Positions 36,134 to 45,022 are shown, counted from the first letter of the stretch. The stretch: DNA of 64,000 nt from Empedobacter sedimenti (GCF_030005555.1 NZ_JASCQG010000001.1:1-64000); one strand, 5' to 3'. The notes: generated by a model not told the origin, from the letters alone. Program-made: numbers and translations.

Positions 36134-38329
36134 TTGAAAACGGATCTTTTATTAATCACACCACCTTTTACGCAATTAAATACACCATATCCTGGAACAG
36201 TTTACTTAAAAGGATTTCTAAACACACTTTCATATTCAACTTTTCAAGCTGATTTAGGTTTAGATGTTATCTTACAATTGTTTTCAAGAAAAGGTTTAGT
36301 TAATTTATTTGAATTTATTCAAAATCAAGAAATTGAATTAGGTGATAATAGTAAAAGAATGGTGTTGTTAAGCGATGAATATATCGCGACTATTGATCCA
36401 GTTATTCGATTTCTACAAGGTAAAAATTCTACCTTAGCAGATTCTATTATTCAAGATGGATATTTACCAGAAGCTTCTCGTTTTGCAGAGGTTGAAGATT
36501 TGGAATGGGCTTTTGGCTCGATGTCTTTTCAAGATAAAGCGAAACATTTAGCAACTTTATATTTAGAAGATTTATCGGATTTAATTATTGAAGCGGTTGA
36601 CGAAAATTTTGGTTTTTCTCGTTATGCAGAACGTTTGGGAAGATCGGCGAATTCTTTTGATGAATTGTATCAAGAATTACAAAAAGAGTCAACTTATATT
36701 GATAAAATTACACTTTCGGAATTAGAGAAATTAATTCAGAAAACGAATCCAAAAATGATTGGTTTTTCGGTTCCTTTTCCAGGAAATTTATATTCGGCTT
36801 TTCGTTGTGCGCAATATATTAAAGCAAATTATCCTGAAATTGTTGTGGATATGGGTGGAGGTTTTCCAAATACAGAATTACGATCTTTAAGCGATCCACG
36901 AGTATTTGAGTTTTTTGATTTTATTACATTGGATGATGGCGAAGCACCGACAGAACAGTTGCTAAAATACATCAATCAAGAAGTTGAAATTTCAGAATTG
37001 AAAAGAACGTTTGCACTTCAAAATCAACAAGTTTCTTATATCAACAATCAAACTGTTCGCGATTATAAATTTAGCGAAGTTGGAACGCCAGATTATACGG
37101 ACATCAAATTAGATCAATATATTTCTGTCATCGAAGTGGTTAATCCAATGCATCGTTTGTGGAGTGATGGACGTTGGAACAAGCTGACTATGGCGCATGG
37201 TTGTTATTGGGGAAAATGTACGTTTTGTGATATTTCGTTAGATTATATTAAGATTTATGAACCAATTGCGGCAAAACAAATTGTAGACAGAATGGAAGAG
37301 TTGATTGAAACAACTCAAAATACAGGTTTCCATTTTGTTGATGAAGCTGCTCCACCAGCATTAATGAGAGAAGTTGCGTTAGAAATTCTTCGAAGAAAAT
37401 TGACCGTAACATGGTGGACAAATATCAGATTCGAGAAAAGTTTTACCTACGATTTGTGCCGATTATTAAAAGCTTCGGGCTGTATTGCGGTCTCTGGAGG
37501 ATTGGAAGTAGCTTCGGATCGATTATTAAAATTGATTGATAAAGGTGTAACAGTGGAGCAAGTTGCCGTTGTAAATCGAAATTTTACCGAAGCTAGAATT
37601 ATGGTGCATGCATATTTGATGTATGGTTTTCCGACACAAACGAAGCAAGAAACGATTGATAGTTTGGAAATGGTTCGTCAAATGTTTGAACTTGGAATTC
37701 TTCAATCAGGATTTTGGCATCAATTTGCAATGACAGCACATAGTCCAGTTGGGTTGAATCCAGAGAAATTTCAAGTGATTAATCATAGTACTGAATTAGG
37801 TACTTTTGCGAATAATGATATGATTCACGAAGAAAAATCAGGCTTAATTCATGATCAATTTTCGTATGGATTAAAGAAATCATTGTTTAATTATATGCAC
37901 GGCGTTGGTTTTGAATTATCGCTGAATGAATGGTTTGATTTTAAAGTTCCGAGAACATCAATTCAGTCAAATTATATCGAAACAGTACTGAATAACGAAA
38001 CTTTTGTAACGCATAAACCAACGCAAAAAGTAGTTTGGTTAGGAGGGAAGCCTCAAATAGAATTTGTTACGAAAACCAAAAAAGGGAAGACTTTTGAGAA
38101 TGCTGTTTTACAGTTTCATACCAAACAAGATTATCTTGAAATTGTTGTGGACAAAGAGATTGGCGAATGGTTGATTGATTTTGTTCAATACTTGAAAGAA
38201 AGTCCAAAAGCAATTTCATATCAACAAATGAAACAAAGTTTTGAAGAAAAAATACAAATTGATTTTGAGATTTTTATCTATTCAAAACAAGCCGAAAAAT
38301 TAAAAGAAACAGCTTTGCTGATTGTATAA
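36134..38329 (+). CDS. radical SAM protein with an N-terminal B12-binding-like domain
   Basis: 731 aa starting at a TTG (MKTDLLLITPPF). The N-terminal 300 residues fit a Rossmann-type B12-binding domain (IGFSVPFPGNLYSAFRCAQYIK, VDMGGGFPNTELR), although no DxHxxG is seen. The radical SAM barrel has HGCYWGKCTFCD with Cys357, Cys362 and Cys365, that is Cx4CxxC instead of the usual Cx3CxxC. GFHFVDEAAPP and VSGGLEVASDRLL fit later barrel motifs. The C-terminal region (about 560-731) is unassigned. The reaction is unknown. A methyltransferase or tailoring role is possible but not shown. Confidence 0.85.
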   Translation: MKTDLLLITPPFTQLNTPYPGTVYLKGFLNTLSYSTFQADLGLDVILQLFSRKGLVNLFEFIQNQEIELGDNSKRMVLLSDEYIATIDPVIRFLQGKNSTLADSIIQDGYLPEASRFAEVEDLEWAFGSMSFQDKAKHLATLYLEDLSDLIIEAVDENFGFSRYAERLGRSANSFDELYQELQKESTYIDKITLSELEKLIQKTNPKMIGFSVPFPGNLYSAFRCAQYIKANYPEIVVDMGGGFPNTELRSLSDPRVFEFFDFITLDDGEAPTEQLLKYINQEVEISELKRTFALQNQQVSYINNQTVRDYKFSEVGTPDYTDIKLDQYISVIEVVNPMHRLWSDGRWNKLTMAHGCYWGKCTFCDISLDYIKIYEPIAAKQIVDRMEELIETTQNTGFHFVDEAAPPALMREVALEILRRKLTVTWWTNIRFEKSFTYDLCRLLKASGCIAVSGGLEVASDRLLKLIDKGVTVEQVAVVNRNFTEARIMVHAYLMYGFPTQTKQETIDSLEMVRQMFELGILQSGFWHQFAMTAHSPVGLNPEKFQVINHSTELGTFANNDMIHEEKSGLIHDQFSYGLKKSLFNYMHGVGFELSLNEWFDFKVPRTSIQSNYIETVLNNETFVTHKPTQKVVWLGGKPQIEFVTKTKKGKTFENAVLQFHTKQDYLEIVVDKEIGEWLIDFVQYLKESPKAISYQQMKQSFEEKIQIDFEIFIYSKQAEKLKETALLIV

Positions 38330-38334
38330 AACAT

Positions 38335-38361
38335 AAAAACCTTGATAATTCAAGGTTTTTT
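38335..38361 (+). terminator. terminator after the radical SAM gene
   Basis: AAAAACCTTGA/TCAAGGTTTTT around a 4-nt loop, followed by Ts. Confidence 0.85.
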
Positions 38362-38372
38362 ATCAATAAAAC

Positions 38373-38497
38373 CGTCAATTCGAGTGAAATTCTTATAGAA
38401 TTTCGTATCGAGAATAAGGTTTTAGAAGTTAAAATTTATCTTAGTTCTCGATACAATTTTTATTCATTTCATTTCTAAAAATCACTCGAACTGACGA
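38373..38497 (-). repeat. palindromic intergenic element, copy 1
   Basis: A 125-bp element with 15-bp terminal inverted repeats (CGTCAATTCGAGTGA and TCACTCGAACTGACG, one mismatch) and an inner inverted pair GTATCGAGAA/TTCTCGATAC. Read on the minus strand it aligns along its whole length with the copies at 60734 and 63026. It has no coding capacity. Confidence 0.75.
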
Positions 38498-38527
38498 ATT
38501 TTAATTCAAATTGAAAATTCTTTATGA

Positions 38528-39160
38528 TTAATTTTTGTCAAATGATTTTAAAGAACCATCAGCATTAAACATTCCTGTATAATTTCCTCTTGTACCTTGT
38601 ACGTTTGCCATCCATCTTAGTTCGCCTGTAGCTGGATTCATCGCATAATAAAGTGCTCCCAAAGGTTGCGCTCCTTCAATATCTTTTGATTTTGCTTCAA
38701 CTTGTTTGTTGATGTTTGCAACCGTTTCAAATTTGATATCTTTTAGCGGGAAAACATTGTCATCCATACTTCCTCCACCAGAAATTTGAACTGGTTGTGG
38801 CTCTTGCCATTTTCCGTTTTGGAACAAATAATCATCTACGTTTTCTGGTTTCGTAGGATCTTGAATTGCTAATTTAATTCTACCATCGCCATAAAAATAA
38901 ACTTGTTGAAATACTTTGATATCTTTTCCTTTGAATTTTGGTAATTCTTTCAATTCCTTCTCAGCTTTATTTAATAAAGCAACGTCATTTAATAAATTTC
39001 CGCTTGTTGTAGCTTCTCCAGAGTCAACATCTTCTGTCGTTTCGTTGTCACTTTTTGCTTCAACATTTTCCGTATCAGTTTCTGTAGCTTTTTTGTCATC
39101 TTTACAAGAAGTAAAAACTAAGGCAGAGATTGCTAAAATTGCAAATAAATTCTTTTTCAT
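38528..39160 (-). CDS. putative lipoprotein of unknown function (210 aa)
   Basis: A signal peptide with lipobox FTSC is followed by an acidic Thr/Glu/Asp linker (to about residue 55). A compact domain of about 150 residues follows, with LPKFKGKDIKVFQQVYFYGDGRIKLAIQDP and YYAMNPATGELRWMANVQG. This resembles lipoproteins of the Bacteroidota with a beta-sheet fold but no assigned activity. It has its own promoter with both elements. The function is unknown. Confidence 0.78.
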   Translation of the reverse strand: MKKNLFAILAISALVFTSCKDDKKATETDTENVEAKSDNETTEDVDSGEATTSGNLLNDVALLNKAEKELKELPKFKGKDIKVFQQVYFYGDGRIKLAIQDPTKPENVDDYLFQNGKWQEPQPVQISGGGSMDDNVFPLKDIKFETVANINKQVEAKSKDIEGAQPLGALYYAMNPATGELRWMANVQGTRGNYTGMFNADGSLKSFDKN

Positions 39161-39182
39161 AATGTTTGTGTTTTTATACTTA

Positions 39183-39210
39183 CAAATTTAGTTTGCCAAA
39201 TTGCATCAAA
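39183..39210 (-). promoter_or_regulatory. promoter of the 210-aa lipoprotein gene (-33 and -7)
   Basis: On the minus strand TTTG (39210-39207) and TAAATTTG (39190-39183) are separated by 16 bp, matching the Bacteroidota consensus TTTG-N17to23-TAnnTTTG closely. The start codon lies 22 bp downstream. Confidence 0.6.
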
Positions 39211-39290
39211 CAATCACTGAAAATAGGGAGTTTATGAGGTGTGATGATTATTCAAAATCCATATTAATAGTAAAGCATAATAGATTGAAA

Positions 39291-39319
39291 AAAAATCAGC
39301 GAAGTTTTTCGCTGATTTA
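39291..39319 (-). terminator. terminator at the end of the five-gene surface protein cluster
   Basis: The stem AAATCAGCGAA/TTCGCTGATTT with a short loop is followed by a long T run on the minus strand. Confidence 0.85.
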
Positions 39320-39323
39320 TATT

Positions 39324-39905
39324 TTAGAAAGGAAATAGGCTTGTTCTATCTTCTGATGCTACAATATTTTTTCGAATGAATAATACGTCAACAAAATCAG
39401 ATTTTTCTTTTACACCATTAATATCTCCCCAAATAACCCACTTTTTTATACTTGGATTAACTCTTAATTGCCAAGAATGTAAATGTAATTGATTAAAAAC
39501 ATTTTGTATGGCGTTAATTTCTGAAAATGAAAACCCAACGTTTGAAAGAAATGCTTCCCATTTATCTGAAGACATTTGAGTATCAAAACCATTACCATTA
39601 CTTGGATAATCGCTTATTTTGTATCTTTTTATAACAAACATGGCAGTTGAATTATCATCAGCTGTAAAATTTGCGGTAGCATTATTTGGAACTAAATTAG
39701 CTTTGGTAGTTTTTCCTATGACATTCTGAGTTGAACTTGCAACAGGATAAGAATCTAAAGTACTTTTGGCAGATAAAATCCTAATTCTCATAGTACCATT
39801 ATCATCAATAGATTCTGTCGGTGAACTTGTGTTAATACCAGCTTGTCCAAATGCAAAGCTAAAAAGACCAGAAAATATTATGCAAATTGTAAGTGTTTTT
39901 TTCAT
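39324..39905 (-). CDS. exported surface-type protein, family member 1 (short branch)
   Basis: 193 aa from the ATG at 39905, the last of five tandem genes. The signal peptide ends in FGQ, followed by AGINTSSPTESIDDNGTMRIR. This is the flavobacterial repeat QxGINTxxPxxxLDVNG, but with DDNG in place of DVNG. The C-terminal two thirds resemble member 2: MFVIKRYKISDY, KWEAFLSNVGFSF and VDVLFIRKNIVASEDR line up with it. The start lies directly beside the stop of member 2 (1-bp gap). It is probably secreted or cell-surface bound; the function is unknown. Confidence 0.75.
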   Translation of the reverse strand: MKKTLTICIIFSGLFSFAFGQAGINTSSPTESIDDNGTMRIRILSAKSTLDSYPVASSTQNVIGKTTKANLVPNNATANFTADDNSTAMFVIKRYKISDYPSNGNGFDTQMSSDKWEAFLSNVGFSFSEINAIQNVFNQLHLHSWQLRVNPSIKKWVIWGDINGVKEKSDFVDVLFIRKNIVASEDRTSLFPF

Positions 39906-39906
39906 A

Positions 39907-40578
39907 CTATTGAGATCTATTTTCAGCTGCAACATAATCAGATTTAATAAACAGAACATCTACATAAGCCTGTTCCTGTAAATTAATAATATCACCAATA
40001 ATTTTCCAAGTTCCAGCAGTATCACCTTTTAAACGGTAATTAAAATAATCGTTTTGAGCAAATTGTTGATGTGTTTGATCAGAAGAAGTTAAGAACTTAA
40101 AACTGATATTAGAAATCATAGCCTGCCATTTACTTACATCCATACCTGTATCTCCATTGAAAATACCTGGTGTTGTTCCACCTACATAGTTTGGATGGTA
40201 GCGTCCTACTAATCCACCAATATTATCATATAATAGAAAACGTTTTACAACAAAAAACGCTTCAGAAGTATTTGTTGTGTTGAATGTAGATCCTGTAGCA
40301 CTATTCGGAACAAAAGTTTCATTTACCGCTTTTCCTAAAACTCCATTTGCATCTACAACTAATGGAGATTTAGCAACAAATAACTGATCAGCAGTAGCAG
40401 ATGCTGTTCCTGATGGAGTAGTGCGGATGCCTATTGTGCCATCATCTGGTAAACTTCTTACTCTTGCTGTTCCATTTACATCTAATGTTTCAGTAGGTGT
40501 TGTTATGTTAATACCTACTTGTGCATATGAAATAGAAGAGAAAAATAATAAATATAAAAGGTTAGATTTCTTAAGCAT
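39907..40578 (-). CDS. exported surface-type protein, family member 2 (short branch)
   Basis: 223 aa from the ATG at 40578. The signal peptide ends in SYAQ, and VGINITTPTETLDVNGTARVRSLP follows, the motif of flavobacterial fibre-like or adhesin-like proteins. The later region FFVVKRFLLYDN, KWQAMISNISFKF and VDVLFIKSDYVAAENR matches member 1. Members 1 and 2 therefore form one branch and arose by duplication. There is no membrane anchor or T9SS domain; how it is held or released is unknown. Confidence 0.75.
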   Translation of the reverse strand: MLKKSNLLYLLFFSSISYAQVGINITTPTETLDVNGTARVRSLPDDGTIGIRTTPSGTASATADQLFVAKSPLVVDANGVLGKAVNETFVPNSATGSTFNTTNTSEAFFVVKRFLLYDNIGGLVGRYHPNYVGGTTPGIFNGDTGMDVSKWQAMISNISFKFLTSSDQTHQQFAQNDYFNYRLKGDTAGTWKIIGDIINLQEQAYVDVLFIKSDYVAAENRSQ

Positions 40579-40688
40579 ATTTTTTGTTTTAAAAAGCATT
40601 ATAAGTTTATTGCTAAATTAGTTTAAATTTAATGAATGAGTTAATTATTTAGAGTTATTGTCAAGTTTATTAATTCTTTAACAAATAA

Positions 40689-40725
40689 GACTATTGAAAT
40701 AATTCTGAAATTAAATCAATAGTCT
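40689..40725 (-). terminator. hairpin after family member 3, possible terminator
   Basis: GACTATTGA/TCAATAGTC form a 9-bp perfect stem with a 19-nt loop in the 206-bp gap between members 3 and 2. The T run after it is weak, so termination is uncertain. Confidence 0.4.
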
Positions 40726-40784
40726 GAAATTGTTTATTTTAGTTAGGTATAGATAGTGAAAGAGAATGATTTTCTCGTTTTATT

Positions 40785-41645
40785 TTATAATGGATTTGCA
40801 TAAAAATAATTTTCCCAATTAGATGTATTGAATATCCATTTTTTCCCCACAAAATTTGTTCCGTTATAAGTGTAATTTTCGTCATTTTTATTTTCTATCA
40901 TTAAGTAAAGTGTAAGAGTATCTACATTTACCTGAATTATATTAGATCCACTTATGAAATTGTTAGATCCACCAACATAATAGACTTCATTATTTGAGTT
41001 GACTGTTCTATATTTAGCACTTCCATGAATAAGTCCTGCATAAGAAGTATTATTTTGTGCTGTTCCAAGATTATCAAATCCATTGTTTTGAAGCCCTGTA
41101 TTTGAAGTAGATATTTTCATATGTACCCAATCTCCGTGTTGATAAGAGATTGTTGAACGAAATGTTAATCCCATATTTACCATCCAGACCCCTTTTGTTA
41201 AAGTAATTTGGACATTACTATATTTGAAACCTCCAGAATTATCAGATTCTAAAGCGATTCCTGCTCCAGAACTTGTTTTATTAAATATGCCAGTTTGTAC
41301 TTTTTTAATTGAATTTGGTAGTTGCCAGCTTCCTCTTCCTTCAGCATCACTAACTAATATCTTTCCAGTAGCCTCGTTACCATCTACAATTTTTATTGCA
41401 CCATTTGTTGTTCCATTATTAATCTCGAATCGAGTTGTAGGATTAGTTGTACCTATGCCTACAAATCCGTTATCAGTGATTACAAAATCATCAGTTTGCT
41501 GTGAAACCGAAGGAGATGATGTTGTTGGGTTATTTTTAATTCCATCAACATGAAACTTTGCTTGTGGATTTGTTGTGTTCACTCCAACCTGAGCAAAAGT
41601 TGTTATAGAAATAATAGATAAAAAAAATGTTATATGTTTTTTCAT
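40785..41645 (-). CDS. exported surface-type protein, family member 3 (long branch)
   Basis: 286 aa from the ATG at 41645. The signal peptide ends in TFAQ, then VGVNTTNPQAKFHVDGIKNNP. A second copy of the motif lies inside (VGIGTTNPTTRFEINNGTTNGAIKIVDG). A beta-rich C-terminal domain has KGVWMVNMGLTFRS, HMKISTSNTGLQ and WENYFYANPL. Members 3, 4 and 5 share this layout in full, including the block AIKIVDGxExxGKILVSDAxGxxxWQLP. This layout resembles collagen-free tail-fibre or adhesin heads, but no binding function is shown. Confidence 0.78.
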   Translation of the reverse strand: MKKHITFFLSIISITTFAQVGVNTTNPQAKFHVDGIKNNPTTSSPSVSQQTDDFVITDNGFVGIGTTNPTTRFEINNGTTNGAIKIVDGNEATGKILVSDAEGRGSWQLPNSIKKVQTGIFNKTSSGAGIALESDNSGGFKYSNVQITLTKGVWMVNMGLTFRSTISYQHGDWVHMKISTSNTGLQNNGFDNLGTAQNNTSYAGLIHGSAKYRTVNSNNEVYYVGGSNNFISGSNIIQVNVDTLTLYLMIENKNDENYTYNGTNFVGKKWIFNTSNWENYFYANPL

Positions 41646-41656
41646 AGTTTTAGGTA

Positions 41657-42475
41657 TTAGTTGATAGGTATTGCGTAGAAGAAGTTTTCCCAATAATCTG
41701 ATGCTGTATAAAATTTTTGCCCAGTAGTACCTGTAGCTAAATTTTCGATTAATAAATAAATGGTCGTCTCAGGATCAGTTACTTCAATTACACTTGATCC
41801 TGTAACAAAATTATCATTGTCTGGATAAGTTCCATCACTATAGGCATCTCTAAATCCGTGTAGTTGTCCAGCAAAAGCAGTACTTGTACCTGCAGGTCCT
41901 AAATGAGTAAAACCAGTTTGGGTGATAGATGTTTTGTTTGATGATAAATACATATGTACCCAAACAATAGAACCAATTGCAATTTTAGATTTTAAAGTCA
42001 TACCTGTATTGATAATCCATTTTCCTTTCGACAATTTTATTTCAGCATTTGTAAATTTGTATCCTCCATTATTATCTGAAGAGGTCCAAATAGGGTTGTT
42101 ATTACTATCTCTTAAGAAAACTCCTTTAGCAACATTCTTAAAAGTTGCTGGAGTTTGCCATGTTCCGATACCTTGACTATCACTAATCAATATTTTTCCA
42201 TCTCCTTGTGTTCCATCTACAATTTTAATTGCTCCAGTTGTTGTATTATTAATTTCTACTCGGGTAGTTGGTTCAGTAATTCCAATTCCAAGTCTGCCAT
42301 CTTTTGTAATTACAAGATCATCTAATTGTTGTGCTGAAGTAGGTTTACCTGTAGCAGGATTATTCTTCTGACCGTCAATATGCACTAATTGTTGTGGATT
42401 ATTTGTGTTAATACCGAGTTGCGCTGATAAAGAATAAGTAATTATTAGTAAAGTAAAAGCTATATATTTTTTCAT
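41657..42475 (-). CDS. exported surface-type protein, family member 4 (long branch)
   Basis: 272 aa from the ATG at 42475. The signal peptide ends in LSAQ, then LGINTNNPQQLVHIDGQKNNP. The inner repeat LGIGITEPTTRVEINNTTTGAIKIVDGTQGDGKIL and the C-terminal domain GKWIINTGMTLKS, HMYLSSNKTSITQTGFTHLG and YWENFFYAIPIN match members 3 and 5. It begins 16 bp after member 5 ends. Divergence is spread over the whole protein, as expected for old tandem duplication or diversifying surface proteins. Confidence 0.78.
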   Translation of the reverse strand: MKKYIAFTLLIITYSLSAQLGINTNNPQQLVHIDGQKNNPATGKPTSAQQLDDLVITKDGRLGIGITEPTTRVEINNTTTGAIKIVDGTQGDGKILISDSQGIGTWQTPATFKNVAKGVFLRDSNNNPIWTSSDNNGGYKFTNAEIKLSKGKWIINTGMTLKSKIAIGSIVWVHMYLSSNKTSITQTGFTHLGPAGTSTAFAGQLHGFRDAYSDGTYPDNDNFVTGSSVIEVTDPETTIYLLIENLATGTTGQKFYTASDYWENFFYAIPIN

Positions 42476-42491
42476 AAGATTTAATTTGAGG

Positions 42492-43316
42492 TTATTCAAC
42501 AGGAAAAGCATAAAAATAATTTTCTAATGCATCTGTACCAAATGTGTAATGAACAACACGATTCCCATTATCTTCTGGCAGTGAGTTTGAATTATCAAAA
42601 ATGATGTACAACGTAATTTTATCATTGGTAACATCTATTAAAGATGATCCACTCAAAAAATTAGAACCTTGATGTGCATAAGGATTTGTAGGCGAAGTTG
42701 GGTTACCAAAAATTGTATTTGCGTAACTTGTGTTCACGCCAGCTAGTCCTAAATGAGTAAACCCACTTTGTTGAATTGCTGTTTTTGATGTAGATAAATA
42801 GGCATGTAGCCAATATCTATCACCATTTGGCATATTTGTTCTCAAGGTTAAACCTGAATTAATAATCCATCTACCTTTAGTTAATTCAATACTTACTTGA
42901 GAGTATTTATAATTTCCAATCCCATCTGATACGACATCAATTTTAGGATTTGGGAAAATACCTAATGATATTTTTTTGAATGAATTTGGCATTTGCCATG
43001 TTGCTAAGCCATCTGCATCGCTCATCAAAACTTTTCCATCACCTTCAGTTCCGTCTACAATTTTAATAGCACCGTTAGTTGTTCCGTTATTAATATCCAA
43101 TCTATTGGTTGGATTTATAGTTCCAGTTCCAAAATTATTAGAGTTAATAATAACATCATTCAACTGTTGGTTTACATTAATTGCTGTCGTTGCATCTTTA
43201 GGATTGTCTTTTTTTCCATCAACATGGAAACTTCCCTTTGGATATGATGTTTCAACACCAACTTGCGCAAATACAATTGGTGTTGTAACAATCATAAGAA
43301 GTACAATTTTTTTCAT
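42492..43316 (-). CDS. exported surface-type protein, family member 5 (long branch, first gene)
   Basis: 274 aa from the ATG at 43316, the first gene of the cluster. The signal peptide ends in VFAQ, then VGVETSYPKGSFHVDGKKDNP. The inner repeat TGTINPTNRLDINNGTTNGAIKIVDG and the C-terminal domain GRWIINSGLTLR, HAYLSTSKTAIQQSGFTHLGLAG and ALENYFYAFPVE align with members 3 and 4. A promoter-like TACTTTCG (43380-43373, minus strand) lies 57 bp upstream. Confidence 0.78.
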   Translation of the reverse strand: MKKIVLLMIVTTPIVFAQVGVETSYPKGSFHVDGKKDNPKDATTAINVNQQLNDVIINSNNFGTGTINPTNRLDINNGTTNGAIKIVDGTEGDGKVLMSDADGLATWQMPNSFKKISLGIFPNPKIDVVSDGIGNYKYSQVSIELTKGRWIINSGLTLRTNMPNGDRYWLHAYLSTSKTAIQQSGFTHLGLAGVNTSYANTIFGNPTSPTNPYAHQGSNFLSGSSLIDVTNDKITLYIIFDNSNSLPEDNGNRVVHYTFGTDALENYFYAFPVE

Positions 43317-43634
43317 AAGTTTAGGTTGGTTAGAATCGATTCCCATAAAAATGTATCTCGATTAAGTTTAGACGAAAGTAGATTTCATTTTTAACATAAT
43401 AAAATAAACTAGTAATGATTTGGTAGTGAATCATAAATTAATATTATCGAATATATTATTGTTTTTCAGTAATTTACTCTTTTGTATTTCGGAATTTTAA
43501 ATTTATTTTTCTTTCTAGTTAATAATGATTTTTTAGTTAGAAATACATATGTTTTTGAGTTGAGATTAGATTGTTTTTTTATTGATTTAACGAAAGAATT
43601 TATTTTGTATTAGGTACATTCCAAAAAATGTTTC

Positions 43635-43642
43635 TATATTTG
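43635..43642 (+). promoter_or_regulatory. candidate hmgA promoter -7 element
   Basis: TATATTTG matches TAnnTTTG exactly. Transcription near 43647 would give a leader of about 190 nt before hmgA. The stretch 43381-43634 before it is AT-rich and shows no other feature. Confidence 0.5.
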
Positions 43643-43661
43643 AAATAGCCACAGAAAAGAA

Positions 43662-43763
43662 ATGCAAGCAATTAAAGAAAATATTAAACCTTTATTTGTT
43701 GGAATGAATAAGCAAACTTCTGCTTTACTTTCCAAAATTGTATTTGCTCAATATTCTCACTAG
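43662..43763 (+). CDS. possible leader peptide upstream of hmgA (33 aa)
   Basis: A short frame from the ATG at 43662 to TAG at 43761-43763, beginning MQAIKENIKPLFVG and ending FAQYSH. It starts about 15 nt after the predicted start of transcription and ends inside a perfect hairpin. This layout suits a translated leader that controls the hairpin. The peptide has no run of Phe or Tyr codons, so classic attenuation by aromatic amino acids is not obvious. It may also be noncoding. Confidence 0.4.
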   Translation: MQAIKENIKPLFVGMNKQTSALLSKIVFAQYSH

Positions 43764-43770
43764 AATATTG
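43749..43770 (+). promoter_or_regulatory. perfect hairpin over the leader ORF stop codon
   Basis: CAATATTCT/AGAATATTG form a 9-bp perfect stem with a 4-nt loop that contains the start of the TAG stop region. No T run follows, so it is not a terminator. A second small hairpin TGACGA-CTC-TCGTCA lies at 43783-43797. Confidence 0.5.
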
Positions 43771-43837
43771 CAGATTATTTGTTGACGACTCTCGTCATCT
43801 ATCTACCTTTTCATCAAAATAACAAACAAAATACGAT

Positions 43838-44995
43838 ATGCCACTTTATCATCATTTGGGAGAATTCCCACAAAAGCGACATACGGTATTCCGAAAACCA
43901 AATGGAGAATTATATGCAGAAGAATTAGTTTCTACGCATGGATTTTCGAGTACGTATTCCAATGTTTATCACTGTTATCCGCCAACTTTAGTAAAAGCGA
44001 TTAGCGAACCTTATTCGGTAGAGCCAAAAATTGCTCGCGCAAAACATTTAAAACATACATCTTTAAAAGGTTTCAAAGTAAAACCAACCAAAGATTATTT
44101 AGAATCTCGTGTACCAGTTTTGGTTAACAATGATTTGCATATTTCATTGGCTGCACCACAAGAATCAATGACGGATTATTTCTACAAAAATTCGATGGCG
44201 GATGAAGTAATTTTCATACACGAAGGTTCTGGAGTTCTGAAAACAGGTTATGGACAAATTGAATTTAAATATGGAGACTATTTAGTGATTCCTCGTGGAA
44301 TTATTTATCAACTACATTTCAATGATTCAAATAACCGTTTATTTATTACAGAATCTTTTAGCCCAGTTGAAACGCCTCGTCGTTATCGCAATCATTTTGG
44401 ACAACTAATGGAACATTCGCCTTTTTGCGAACGTGATATTAAACGCCCTCAAAATCTTGAAACCAATGATGAACACGGAGATTTCAAGATTATGATTAAA
44501 AAAGAAGGATTGATTTATCCATATGTTTATGGAACTCATCCTTTTGATTTTGTTGGTTGGGATGGTTATCATTATCCTTGGGCTTTTTCTATTCATAATT
44601 TCGAGCCAATTACAGGGCGTATTCATCAGCCACCACCTGTTCATCAAACTTTTGAAGGTGCAGGATTTGTGATTTGTAGTTTTGTCCCACGTCTTTTTGA
44701 TTATCATCCAAATGCTATTCCAGCGCCTTATAACCATAGTAATGTAGATTCTGATGAGATTTTATATTATGTGGATGGAGATTTTATGTCAAGAAAATCG
44801 GTTGAGAAAGGACAAATTACGCTGCATCCAGCAGGAATTCCGCATGGACCGCATCCAGGAACAGTTGAAAAATCGATTGGAGCAAAAGAAACACATGAAT
44901 TAGCTGTGATGATTGATCCTTTCAGACCATTAATGTTAACGGAACAAGCGTTAGAAATAGAAGATCCAGATTATTATAAATCTTGGCTTTATTAA
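43838..44995 (+). CDS. hmgA: homogentisate 1,2-dioxygenase
   Basis: 385 aa, a cupin-fold enzyme that opens the ring of homogentisate to maleylacetoacetate with Fe(II) and O2 in tyrosine and phenylalanine breakdown. The Bacteroidota form is recognised by MPLYHHLGEFPQKRHTVF at the start, a cupin stretch (EVIFIHEGSGVLKTGYGQIEF) at about 130-150, and the iron-site region PPPVHQTFEG, NHSNVDSDEILYYVDG and HPAGIPHGPHPG. It lies upstream of hppD, which makes its substrate. Fumarylacetoacetase is not in the window. Confidence 0.93.
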   Translation: MPLYHHLGEFPQKRHTVFRKPNGELYAEELVSTHGFSSTYSNVYHCYPPTLVKAISEPYSVEPKIARAKHLKHTSLKGFKVKPTKDYLESRVPVLVNNDLHISLAAPQESMTDYFYKNSMADEVIFIHEGSGVLKTGYGQIEFKYGDYLVIPRGIIYQLHFNDSNNRLFITESFSPVETPRRYRNHFGQLMEHSPFCERDIKRPQNLETNDEHGDFKIMIKKEGLIYPYVYGTHPFDFVGWDGYHYPWAFSIHNFEPITGRIHQPPPVHQTFEGAGFVICSFVPRLFDYHPNAIPAPYNHSNVDSDEILYYVDGDFMSRKSVEKGQITLHPAGIPHGPHPGTVEKSIGAKETHELAVMIDPFRPLMLTEQALEIEDPDYYKSWLY

Positions 44996-45022
44996 GAGAT
45001 TTTAATTTTGTTCTAAGTTCGT

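Noticed and set aside
40689-40725. Riboswitch or attenuator in the gap between surface genes 3 and 2
   Set aside because: Only a single AT-rich hairpin is visible, with no aptamer-like conserved pattern.
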